Of a stretch of 5,508 nucleotides of DNA, positions 1 through 5,508 are shown piece after piece (within the stretch, counting starts at the first letter, position 1; each line of letters opens with the position of its first letter). Source of the stretch: Dehalococcoidia bacterium. GTDB lineage: Bacteria > Chloroflexota > Dehalococcoidia > E44-bin15. The notes under the pieces were generated by a model. It did not search any database and was not told the origin of the DNA. It was given only the letters and a program-made list of their open reading frames with translations. The stretch spans positions 1 to 5,508 of the forward strand of contig DAOUVR010000084.1 of assembly GCA_030667555.1 (NCBI GenBank). The letters run 5' to 3'. Position numbers and translations under genes: made by a program.

Positions 1-600
1 ACCATTTTCTTTTATGTCCTAGCTGCTGCTTTGACCTCGCTGCTTCCCGGCTTCGATACCATCGGCTTCGGACATATGGGACAAGAGGCGGGGGCTTTCT
101 TCGGTACATACCAAGGCTGGATAGTAGAAGAGCCTCTGCTACGGAAGGCGAATACCGATGTCAACTTCCCCCTGGCCTTAGCCATCATATCCTTTGTCTT
201 TGTTACGTATAGTGGCATCCGTAGCCTGGGCTTCCGCCACTATGCAAGCAAATTTGCCCGGCTTGGTAAGGTATTCAGCGGCATTGGCCAGCTAGCCAGG
301 GGCAAGATCGGCAGCGGGCTTAGCGGGATCTTCCTCGGTCTTATAGATATGTTTGTCGGCGCCTTGGAAGCCATTAGCGAGTTTGTCCGTATCATCAGCT
401 TCACCTTCCGTCTCTTTGGCAACATGCTGGCGGGCATGGTGCTACTACTGATGATAACCTTTCTTGTCCCCTGGATTATTGCCGTGCCCTTCTATGGGCT
501 GGAGGTGCTGCTTGGCTTTGTCCAGGCGTTGATCTTCGCCGGGCTGACTCTGGTATTTGTTACTATAGCGGTTATGCCTCACGACACAGACCACGAATAG
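1..600 (+). CDS. atpB: F1Fo ATP synthase subunit a, 5'-truncated by the window edge
   Basis: Subunit a is the membrane stator of Fo and forms the two ion half-channels against the c-ring. The reading frame is open from base 1 and ends with TAG at 598-600, giving 199 residues. The true start lies upstream, so the internal TTG at 31 is not the start. Residue numbers are within this fragment. TDVNFPLALAI (52-62) is the conserved D-x-N helix start. E123 aligns with E. coli Glu196, R137 in FRLFGNM is the essential channel arginine (E. coli Arg210), and Q175 aligns with Gln252. The last two membrane helices span about 137-158 and 163-191. Two features are odd. The position of E. coli Glu219 is M146, while E168 sits at the position of His245. 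The loop before R137 is also about 20 residues longer than in E. coli. atpE follows after 26 nt. Identification is secure; the E. coli comparison is from memory. Confidence 0.97.
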   Translation, partial: TIFFYVLAAALTSLLPGFDTIGFGHMGQEAGAFFGTYQGWIVEEPLLRKANTDVNFPLALAIISFVFVTYSGIRSLGFRHYASKFARLGKVFSGIGQLARGKIGSGLSGIFLGLIDMFVGALEAISEFVRIISFTFRLFGNMLAGMVLLLMITFLVPWIIAVPFYGLEVLLGFVQALIFAGLTLVFVTIAVMPHDTDHE

Positions 601-626
601 AATATCTTTATGAAAGGAGATAGGAA

Positions 627-863
627 ATGGAAGTAGAAGCAATGAGGCTGTTTGCCGCAGCCTTGGCCATCGGCTTGGGCGCTTTTGGGCCTGCGCTTGC
701 CATTGGGATTTTGGGATATGGAGCGATGCAGGCTCTGGGTAGAAACCCTGAGGCCCGAGGCGCGATCATGACCAATATGATCCTAGCCATCGCCTTTGCC
801 GAAGCCGTGGCTATCTATGCGCTGATAATAGCGATTATCCTTGCTATGGGAATAGGGGTCTAA
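627..863 (+). CDS. atpE: F1Fo ATP synthase subunit c (rotor ring proteolipid)
   Basis: This 78-residue protein is a two-helix hairpin that oligomerises into the Fo rotor ring and carries the coupling ion. Helix 1 spans about 6-36, the polar loop is RNPEA (39-43, usually RQP), and helix 2 spans about 46-75. E59 in FAEAVAIY is the ion-binding carboxylate. Na+-type rings usually have Gln in helix 1 and Ser/Thr after the Glu. Here the matching positions are I26 and A60, so proton coupling is inferred. The glycine packing motif of helix 1 is partly alanine (AFGPALAIG, 19-27). The start is fixed by AGGAG at 615-619, seven bases upstream; a second Met at residue 6 has no such site. The stop codon TAA at 861-863 overlaps the Shine-Dalgarno region of the next small ORF. 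Length and architecture are normal for the family. Confidence 0.98.
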   Translation: MEVEAMRLFAAALAIGLGAFGPALAIGILGYGAMQALGRNPEARGAIMTNMILAIAFAEAVAIYALIIAIILAMGIGV

Positions 864-869
864 AGGAGG
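864..869 (+). promoter_or_regulatory. Strong Shine-Dalgarno of the small ORF after atpE
   Basis: AGGAGG lies within AAAGGAGGT, immediately after the atpE stop and partly fused to it. The next ATGs are at 874 and 877. The spacer is 4 nt to the first and 7 nt to the second, so 877 is the better start. A site this strong is not needed by atpE or atpF: atpF has its own GGGAGG at 1002-1007. This is the main evidence that the intervening small ORF is translated. Confidence 0.75.
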
Positions 870-876
870 TCTGATG

Positions 877-981
877 ATGAAAAACGAAGGGTTGCCTCTT
901 TCTATAGCGCTTATCGTTGTGGTGGCAATCTTGGGAATGTTTGTTGCCCTTGCAGTTATGCTATGGGCAATCCTTTCCTAA
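877..981 (+). CDS. Small single-span membrane protein, unknown function, inside atp operon
   Basis: I do not recognise this 34-residue protein (35 if ATG 874 is used). It begins with a short polar stretch, MKNEGLPLS, followed by about 24 uninterrupted hydrophobic residues (10-33) containing W30, and it ends one residue later with Ser. It is therefore almost purely one transmembrane helix. Helix residues G20 and A24 form a small-xxx-small motif of the kind often used for helix packing. Charged residues are K2 and E4 only, so topology cannot be called. It fills the space between atpE and atpF, has its own AGGAGG seven bases upstream, and is followed by 34 nt carrying the atpF ribosome-binding site. 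The context suggests an Fo-associated accessory or assembly peptide, by analogy with the small helices found in some ATP synthases; this is inference. It could instead be a remnant of a duplicated gene, but no homology to b, c or AtpI is visible. Confidence 0.6.
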   Translation: MKNEGLPLSIALIVVVAILGMFVALAVMLWAILS

Positions 982-1015
982 TTCTTAAAGGCATTTCTTT
1001 AGGGAGGATTTAAAA

Positions 1016-1516
1016 ATGGAGGGTCTTGGCATTAGTTGGCAGGGCTTGCTTGCCCAACTCATAAACTTTGCTCTCCTTTTGGTTCTACTTTACTTCATCG
1101 CATATAAGCCCATTCGAAGGATGCTCGATGAGCGTTCGGAGAGGATCAGGGTAGGTCTGGAACAGGCGGAGCAGATGAAAGAGATGATGGCCAAGACCGA
1201 GGAGCAGGTCAAGGAGCATCTTGAGGTAGCCCGAGGGGAAAGACAGAATATATTGGCTCAGGCAGAGCAAGTGGGGCAACAACTAAAGGAAGAAGCGCGG
1301 GAACAAGCAAAGCAGGATGCGGAGAGTATTGTCGCCAGGGCGCGCGTTGAGATCCAGCGAGAGCAGGACGAAGCTATCGGAGAGCTCAGGCGTCAGTTCG
1401 CCGACCTGGCGATACTGGCTGCCGAGAAGGTGATAAGCGAGACCCTGGATAAAAAGAAGCATCGTAAGCTTATCGATGAGGTGCTCGAGCAGGCTTCTGA
1501 AGGAAAGGCTGAGTAA
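1016..1516 (+). CDS. atpF: F1Fo ATP synthase subunit b (peripheral stalk)
   Basis: Subunit b anchors the stator: an N-terminal membrane helix in Fo joins a long cytoplasmic coiled coil that reaches delta at the top of F1. The product has 166 residues, close to the usual 155-170. The membrane span is about residues 8-30 (WQGLLAQLINFALLLVLLYF). It is followed by the family hinge YKPIRRMLDERSERI (31-45), with the conserved K-P-I and downstream Arg. Residues from about 45 to 150 are highly charged, rich in Glu, Gln, Lys and Ala, and helical throughout, as expected for the dimeric stalk. Only one b gene is present, so the stalk is probably a homodimer rather than a b/b' pair. The start is set by GGGAGG at 1002-1007, eight bases upstream. 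The stop TAA shares its last base with the atpH ATG (TAATG), which suggests translational coupling. Confidence 0.96.
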   Translation: MEGLGISWQGLLAQLINFALLLVLLYFIAYKPIRRMLDERSERIRVGLEQAEQMKEMMAKTEEQVKEHLEVARGERQNILAQAEQVGQQLKEEAREQAKQDAESIVARARVEIQREQDEAIGELRRQFADLAILAAEKVISETLDKKKHRKLIDEVLEQASEGKAE

Positions 1517-2052
1517 TGGCGAGAGCTTCAGCAAGAAGGCACGCTCAGGCAGTCTTTCAGATTGCCCTGGAGCAAAATGAGCTGGATCGGTGGCGCAGCG
1601 ACCTGGGCATGATCGCTGAGGCGATGAAGGACTCTGTTATTTATGCTTTTTTGGAAAACCCGAAGATTCACTTCGGCGAGAAGACGAAAATCATGAGCCA
1701 GCGCCTCGAGGGTATAAGTCCCCTGGCAATGAACCTGGCACTTCTACTGGTGGCTAAGAAGAGGCTGGGCATCGTTGAGGAAATAGTTTATGAATATGGG
1801 CGGCTGGTCGACGAACATCGGGGCATCGCTCATGCGAAGGTAGCTACAGCGATTCCTTTGGATGAAAAGGATAAGGACAGCGTGACCCACAGGCTCAGTG
1901 ATGCACTAGGTAAGAAGATTCGGCTCGTCACACAGGTTGACCCGTTTATTATTGGGGGGCTCGTCGTAAGGGTTGGTGACAAGCTCATCGATGGCAGCAC
2001 TAAAAGCAGATTGCAGGCATTGAAGAAAAGCCTGGTTGGGGCGGCAGAGTAG
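1516..2052 (+). CDS. atpH: F1Fo ATP synthase subunit delta (OSCP-type)
   Basis: Delta caps the alpha3beta3 head and joins it to the b stalk. The 178-residue length is normal. The N-terminal helical domain (about 3-105) opens with RRHAQAVFQIA, matching the usual YA-x-AlF-x-iA pattern with His in place of Tyr. The C-terminal signature is VDPFIIGGLVVRVGDKLIDG (141-160), followed by S-x-K-S-R-L, the classic delta/OSCP motif. The ATG overlaps the atpF stop by one base. A purine-rich AAGGAAAGG at 1500-1508, inside the end of atpF, can serve as its ribosome-binding site. Translation is thus probably coupled to b, its stalk partner. The gene ends with TAG and is followed by the only substantial spacer in the operon (101 nt). 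Nothing suggests truncation or frameshift. Confidence 0.96.
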   Translation: MARASARRHAQAVFQIALEQNELDRWRSDLGMIAEAMKDSVIYAFLENPKIHFGEKTKIMSQRLEGISPLAMNLALLLVAKKRLGIVEEIVYEYGRLVDEHRGIAHAKVATAIPLDEKDKDSVTHRLSDALGKKIRLVTQVDPFIIGGLVVRVGDKLIDGSTKSRLQALKKSLVGAAE

Positions 2053-2083
2053 AAAATAGTAAGGCAAGTGTTGTGGGCAACTC

Positions 2084-2126
2084 GGGCTAGGGAGTAGCCC
2101 TCCCTGAGCCGTTCGTCGGTAGGGAG
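2084..2126 (+). promoter_or_regulatory. Two mutually exclusive hairpins in the atpH-atpA spacer
   Basis: CTCCCT at 2100-2105 can pair with AGGGAG on either side, at 2089-2094 or 2121-2126. Hairpin A extends with GGCT (2085-2088) and AGCC (2107-2110), giving ten pairs, a one-base bulge at G2106 and a five-base loop. Hairpin B adds GCCG (2108-2111) with CGGT (2117-2120, one G-T pair) around loop TTCGT, with a two-base bulge at 2106-2107. A third, smaller option is GGGCTA (2084-2089) with TAGCCC (2095-2100), which excludes hairpin A and touches B only at base 2100. No run of T follows, so this is not a typical terminator. It ends 13 bases before the atpA GGAGG (2140-2144). A role in tuning alpha translation, mRNA processing or stability is inference. 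No convincing promoter was seen in the rest of the 101-nt spacer. Confidence 0.5.
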
Positions 2127-2153
2127 AAGCTCATAGACTGGAGGTAGGTTTAG

Positions 2154-3665
2154 ATGGCTCGCGCTCAAGATATTGCGTCTATCATCAGGCAGCAAATCGA
2201 GCAGTTTGGCACTACATTGACCATGGTGGATGTGGGTACCGTGGTTGAGGCAGGAGACAGCATTGCTCGCATTCATGGGCTTTCTGGTGCCAAGTATAAT
2301 GAATTGCTCGAGTTTCCAGAAGGTGTGATTGGCATTGCCCTTAACCTGGAGGAGGAAAGCGTTGGTGCGGTAATCCTCGGCGATTATAGCAAGATCAAGG
2401 AGGGGGATGAGGTCAGATGCACCGGGAGGATCGCTGAAGTGCCCGTAGGGGGTGGACTAATAGGGCGGGTAATCGATCCCTTGGGTCAGCCCCTCGATGG
2501 CAAAGGGCCTATAAAATATGAGAAGACCCGCCCTATAGAGCGGGTGGCTCCTAATGTGGTAGCTCGCAAGTCAGTGGATACCTCGGTTCATACCGGTATC
2601 AAGGCCATCGACAGTATGATCCCCATCGGGCGGGGGCAGCGAGAGCTGATAATTGGCGATCGCTCCACTGGTAAGACAGCCATTGCCCTCGATACCATCA
2701 TCAGCCAGAAGGGGGGCGACCTCACCTGTATCTATGTTGCTATCGGGCAGAAATCCTCCAAGGTGGCCCAAGCTGTGGCTACCTTAGAGAACCACGGAGC
2801 TATGGAGCATACCATCGTGGTCTCGGCCCATGCCTCTGACTCTGCCGCATTGCAGTATCTCACTCCTTACGCCGGCTGTGCCATTGGTGAGGAGGTTATG
2901 GAGCAGGGGCTTGATGCCCTGGTTATCTATGACGATCTCTCCAAACATGCCTGGGCCTATCGCCAGATCTCCCTGCTGTTGCGCCGTCCCCCAGGCCGCG
3001 AGGCTTACCCAGGAGACGTGTTCTATCTGCATAGCCGTCTTTTGGAGCGCGCCGCAAAGATGGCGCCGGAACATGGCGGCGGCTCACTGACCGCCCTGCC
3101 AATCATTGAAACTCAGGCCGCAGACATATCGGCCTATATCCCCACCAATGTGATCTCCATCACTGATGGCCAGATCTACCTGGAGACAGACCTCTTCAAT
3201 GCTGGCATTCGGCCAGCGCTGAATGTGGGGCTGTCGGTGTCTCGGGTGGGCGGTGCCGCTCAGACACAGGCGATGAAGCAGGTGGCGGGGAAATTGCGGT
3301 TGGACCTCGCTCAGTATCGAGAGCTGGCGGCATTTTCCCAGTTCGGTGCTGCCGAGTTGGATAGGGCAACTAGAGCGCAGCTTGACCGAGGGCAGCGGAC
3401 TACCGAGGTTCTGAAACAGCCGCAGTACGTTCCTATGACTCTGGAAAAAGAGGTTATCATACTTTACGCCGTGATTAACGGCTACCTCGATGACGTTCCT
3501 GTTGAGAAAGTGAGAGCCTTTGAGGATGACTTCCTCCGCTTCATAGCAACAACCTATCCTGACATCGGGCAGCGCATCGCCAAGGAGAAGGCGATAAGCG
3601 ATGAGACCGAGGAAGGATTGAAGAAGGCAATCCTTGAGTTCAAGGAGACCATGCCTAAGGAGTAA
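2154..3665 (+). CDS. atpA: F1Fo ATP synthase subunit alpha
   Basis: Alpha forms the non-catalytic nucleotide-binding half of the alpha3beta3 head and supplies the arginine finger to beta's active site. The 503-residue length is normal. The N-terminal helix that meets delta is about 1-22, the beta-barrel about 25-93, and the nucleotide-binding domain about 94-375. The P-loop GDRSTGKT is at 168-175 (most families have GDRQTGKT), with K174 and T175. VAIGQK follows at 195-200, with Gln in place of the catalytic Glu of beta. The Walker B region LVIYDDLSKHAWAYRQ is at 256-271. The signature PALNVGLSVSRVGGAAQ is at 354-370, with arginine finger R364. The helical C-terminal domain follows. The start is supported by GGAGG at 2140-2144, nine bases upstream. 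An upstream hairpin pair may modulate expression. The last codons contain the ribosome-binding site for atpG. Confidence 0.98.
   Translation: MARAQDIASIIRQQIEQFGTTLTMVDVGTVVEAGDSIARIHGLSGAKYNELLEFPEGVIGIALNLEEESVGAVILGDYSKIKEGDEVRCTGRIAEVPVGGGLIGRVIDPLGQPLDGKGPIKYEKTRPIERVAPNVVARKSVDTSVHTGIKAIDSMIPIGRGQRELIIGDRSTGKTAIALDTIISQKGGDLTCIYVAIGQKSSKVAQAVATLENHGAMEHTIVVSAHASDSAALQYLTPYAGCAIGEEVMEQGLDALVIYDDLSKHAWAYRQISLLLRRPPGREAYPGDVFYLHSRLLERAAKMAPEHGGGSLTALPIIETQAADISAYIPTNVISITDGQIYLETDLFNAGIRPALNVGLSVSRVGGAAQTQAMKQVAGKLRLDLAQYRELAAFSQFGAAELDRATRAQLDRGQRTTEVLKQPQYVPMTLEKEVIILYAVINGYLDDVPVEKVRAFEDDFLRFIATTYPDIGQRIAKEKAISDETEEGLKKAILEFKETMPKE
3657..3662 (+). promoter_or_regulatory. Shine-Dalgarno that sets the TTG start of atpG
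   Basis: AAGGAG lies in the last codons of atpA, just before its TAA at 3663-3665. It is five bases upstream of TTG at 3668. The TTG is followed at once by the conserved gamma N-terminus (A-T-I-R-E-I-R-R-R-I), and no in-frame ATG occurs between the atpA stop and that motif. The site therefore decides a non-ATG start and places gamma under likely translational coupling to alpha. Confidence 0.8.
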
Positions 3666-3667
3666 GC

Positions 3668-4522
3668 TTGGCAACAATTAGAGAGATTAGGCGCCGTATC
3701 AAGAGCGTCCAAAGCACGGCAAAGATCACCAAGGCGATGGAGATGGTCGCTGCCTCAAGGATGAGGCGGGCCCAAGACCGCACCATTGCTGCCCGCCCAT
3801 ATGCTGAGAAGATGCGTGAGGTTCTGACTGATCTCGCTGCCCAGCACCAGGCAGAGGAGGAGAGCCAACCCTTGTTAGTTCAGAGGCCAGTAAAAAGGAT
3901 TGAGCTCATTCATATCACCCCCGACCGTGGCCTTTGTGGCGGGCTCAATGCAAATATCAATCGAACGGCGGCGGGCTTTATTCTGGAGCAGAGCGTTCCT
4001 GTGATCACCGTTACTTTGGGTCTTAAAGGGAGAGTTTTTATGATGCGCTCTGGCCAGGAGGTTCGCGCCGAGTTCACTCGTATCAGCGACCGCCCGTCGG
4101 TAGCCGATGTCCTCCCTGTTGCCCGTATCGTTATCGATGATTACACCGATGCACTTGTTGACCAGGTATACCTATGCTACACCCAATTTGTAACCACTAT
4201 GACTCAGAAACCAGTGCTCTGGCGGTTGTTACCCATCGAGCCAGTTATAGAACCAGGGCGAAACATTGAATATATCTACGAACCTTCCCCTCAAGAGGTT
4301 CTATCTCAGTTGCTCCCTCGGTTTGTGGAGATGCAACTCTACCATGCTCTTCTTGAGTCTATCGCCAGTGAGCAGTCGGCGAGGATGGTAGCAATGCGAA
4401 ACGCCACCAATAACGCCAATGATCTTATCGAGGAGCTTACCCTTACCCATAATAAGCTGCGGCAGGAGATGATTACCGAGGAGCTCATGGACATCACTGG
4501 GGGAGCAGCGGCGTTGGTATAG
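3668..4522 (+). CDS. atpG: F1Fo ATP synthase subunit gamma (central rotor shaft)
   Basis: Gamma is the asymmetric central shaft that turns inside alpha3beta3 and links it to the c-ring. The product has 284 residues, close to the usual 285-290. The N-terminal helix carries the family motif IKSVQSTAKITKAMEMVAAS (11-30), which with the C-terminal helix forms the coiled-coil shaft. The Rossmann-like middle domain contains TPDRGLCGGLN (84-94). The C-terminal signature runs from ASEQSARMVAMRNATNNAND (233-252) through N-K-L-R-Q-E-x-I-T-E-E-L to DITGGAAAL (275-283). The start is TTG, with AAGGAG five bases upstream and two bases after the atpA stop. A rarer start codon may lower gamma output relative to alpha, which suits a 1:3 subunit ratio; that is inference. 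No chloroplast-type redox insertion is seen. atpD follows after 26 nt. Confidence 0.97.
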   Translation: MATIREIRRRIKSVQSTAKITKAMEMVAASRMRRAQDRTIAARPYAEKMREVLTDLAAQHQAEEESQPLLVQRPVKRIELIHITPDRGLCGGLNANINRTAAGFILEQSVPVITVTLGLKGRVFMMRSGQEVRAEFTRISDRPSVADVLPVARIVIDDYTDALVDQVYLCYTQFVTTMTQKPVLWRLLPIEPVIEPGRNIEYIYEPSPQEVLSQLLPRFVEMQLYHALLESIASEQSARMVAMRNATNNANDLIEELTLTHNKLRQEMITEELMDITGGAAALV

Positions 4523-4548
4523 GTGTTATAACATTTCTGGAGGTCTTT

Positions 4549-5508
4549 ATGGCAAAAGGAAAAGTAGCTCAAGTGATTGGAACAGTGGTGGATATCGAGT
4601 TCCCACCGGATGAGCTTCCCGCTCTCTATAATGCTATCGAGATACCCCGTGACGTAGGGAAAATCATGCTTGAGACACAGCATCATGTAGGAAATAACTG
4701 GGTTCGCTGCCTGGCAATGACCCCTACCGATGGGCTTGAGAGAGGCGCTGAGGCTATTGACACGGGAGCACCGATTGCTGTACCTGTGGGCAAAGCAACT
4801 CTCGGAAGGCTGTTCAATGTCATGGGTGAGCCTCTAGACGAGCTAGGAGAAGTTAAGGCTGAAGAGCATTGGTCCATCCACCGCCTTCCCCCCTCTTTCG
4901 AGGAGCAAGAGACAACGACCGAGATGTTGGAGACGGGACTTAAGGTTATCGATCTCATCACCCCATTTACCAAGGGAGGGAAGGTGGGCGCTTTCGGTGG
5001 TGCCGGGGTCGGCAAGACCATTATCATTATGGAGCTTATCCGCAACATTGCCACTGAGCACGGCGGTTTCTCCGTCTTCGCGGGAGTAGGAGAACGCTCT
5101 CGAGAGGGCAATGACCTGTGGTATGAGATGAAGGCCTCGGGGGTTATCGACAAGACGGTTCTCGTTTTCGGGCAGATGAATGAACCCCCAGGGGTGCGTG
5201 TGCGTGTTGGTTTCACCGGACTCACCATGGCGGAATACTTCCGCGATGTTGAGGGGCAGGATGTGCTACTTTTTATTGATAATATCTATCGTTATATCAT
5301 GGCCGGCATGGAGGTGTCATCGCTTCTCGGTCGTATGCCCTCAGCAGTGGGCTATCAACCCACGTTGGCTACTGAGATGGGAGAGCTCGAGGAGAGGATC
5401 ACCTCCACCACGCGGGGCTCCATCACCTCCGTCCAGGCGATCTACGTACCTGCTGATGATTACACCGACCCAGGTGTGACTACAGTCTTCGGTCACCTCG
5501 ACGCCGTC
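4549..5508 (+). CDS. atpD: F1Fo ATP synthase subunit beta, 3'-truncated by the window edge
   Basis: Beta carries the catalytic sites that make or hydrolyse ATP. The first 320 of about 465-480 residues are present, open at the window end. The beta-barrel is about 1-80. The P-loop GGAGVGKT is at 150-157, with K156 and T157. GERSREGND at 181-189 contains catalytic E182 and R183. Walker B is DVLLFIDN at 238-245, with D244. RMPSAVGYQPTLATEMG (262-278) and the ITS-x3-GSITS-x-QAIYVPADD block (284-304) are standard. Unusual residues are YRYIMAGMEVSSLLGR (247-262), where most families have FRFTQAGSEVSALLGR, and TDPGV (306-310) in place of TDPAP. The segment before the P-loop is KVGAFGG instead of the usual KIGLFGG. 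The start is set by GGAGG at 4539-4543, five bases upstream of ATG. The adenine-pocket tyrosine and DELSEED region lie beyond the window. Confidence 0.98.
   Translation, partial: MAKGKVAQVIGTVVDIEFPPDELPALYNAIEIPRDVGKIMLETQHHVGNNWVRCLAMTPTDGLERGAEAIDTGAPIAVPVGKATLGRLFNVMGEPLDELGEVKAEEHWSIHRLPPSFEEQETTTEMLETGLKVIDLITPFTKGGKVGAFGGAGVGKTIIIMELIRNIATEHGGFSVFAGVGERSREGNDLWYEMKASGVIDKTVLVFGQMNEPPGVRVRVGFTGLTMAEYFRDVEGQDVLLFIDNIYRYIMAGMEVSSLLGRMPSAVGYQPTLATEMGELEERITSTTRGSITSVQAIYVPADDYTDPGVTTVFGHLDAV

Noticed and set aside
31..600. Taking TTG at 31 as the start of subunit a
   Set aside because: The frame continues open to base 1 with hydrophobic, family-like sequence, so the gene is cut by the window edge rather than starting at 31.
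610..636. Eight-codon mini-ORF (ATG at 610) overlapping the atpE start
   Set aside because: It has no ribosome-binding site of its own and contains the atpE Shine-Dalgarno. It is most simply chance.
986..1001. Short inverted repeat TAAAG/CTTTA between the small ORF and atpF
   Set aside because: It has only five mostly A-T pairs and no T-run. It is too weak to call a terminator or regulatory hairpin.
2053..2153. Possible internal promoter or terminator in the atpH-atpA spacer
   Set aside because: TTGTGG at 2071 has no -10-like sequence at proper spacing, and neither hairpin is followed by a T-run.
1830..2276. Antisense open frame (148 codons) spanning the end of atpH, the spacer and the start of atpA
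   Set aside because: It crosses the spacer, which made it worth a look, but about 80% lies opposite real genes and no domain or convincing ribosome-binding site was seen.
3084..3677. Long antisense open frame (197 codons) across atpA
   Set aside because: It lies wholly opposite the conserved coding sequence of atpA, shows no recognisable domain, and is explained by codon bias in the sense gene.
4683..5228. Antisense open frame (181 codons) across atpD
   Set aside because: It has low-complexity Ser/Pro/Thr-rich composition and sits opposite the conserved beta P-loop region. It is a shadow frame.
5180..5479. Second + strand frame of 99 codons inside atpD
   Set aside because: It overlaps the beta Walker B region in another frame, and its Arg/Pro/Ser/Trp-rich composition is typical of a shifted reading.

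Overview
The window is a nearly complete bacterial F-type (F1Fo) ATP synthase operon, all on the + strand. It runs from inside atpB to inside atpD. The order is a (atpB, 5' end missing), c (atpE), a small unassigned membrane ORF, b (atpF), delta (atpH), alpha (atpA), gamma (atpG), beta (atpD, 3' end missing). This is the common bacterial atp order with one extra small gene between atpE and atpF. The epsilon gene (atpC) would be expected just downstream, outside the window. No tRNA, rRNA, mobile element, CRISPR array or rho-independent terminator was seen.

Organism: base composition looks moderate (low-to-mid 50s % GC by eye). Good AGGAGG-type Shine-Dalgarno sites precede most genes, and the start codons are ATG plus one TTG. 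The protein sequences read as a Chloroflexota-like bacterium, perhaps Dehalococcoidia. This rests on family resemblance only: EFVRIISFTFRLFGN in subunit a, GRNPEA in subunit c, SKHAWAYRQISLLLRR in alpha and SREGNDLWYEMK in beta. I could not search, so the lineage is tentative.

Layout: 1-863 holds the rotor/stator membrane pair a and c, which form the proton path. Positions 877-981 hold a 34-residue single-helix ORF with a near-ideal Shine-Dalgarno. Positions 1016-2052 hold the peripheral stalk proteins b and delta, overlapping by one base (TAATG). The 101-nt spacer 2053-2153 is the only sizeable gap and holds two mutually exclusive hairpins just upstream of atpA. Positions 2154-5508 hold the F1 genes alpha, gamma and beta, with short spacings. 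Together they encode a machine that couples ion flow through a/c to rotation of gamma inside the alpha3beta3 head, with b and delta as the stator. The c subunit lacks the usual Na+-ligand residues, so protons are the likely coupling ion.

The points most worth a second look are: the small ORF between atpE and atpF; a Glu-to-Met change beside the essential Arg of subunit a, with a Glu on the neighbouring helix; alanine substitutions in the glycine packing motif of subunit c; and the switch-like hairpin pair before atpA.
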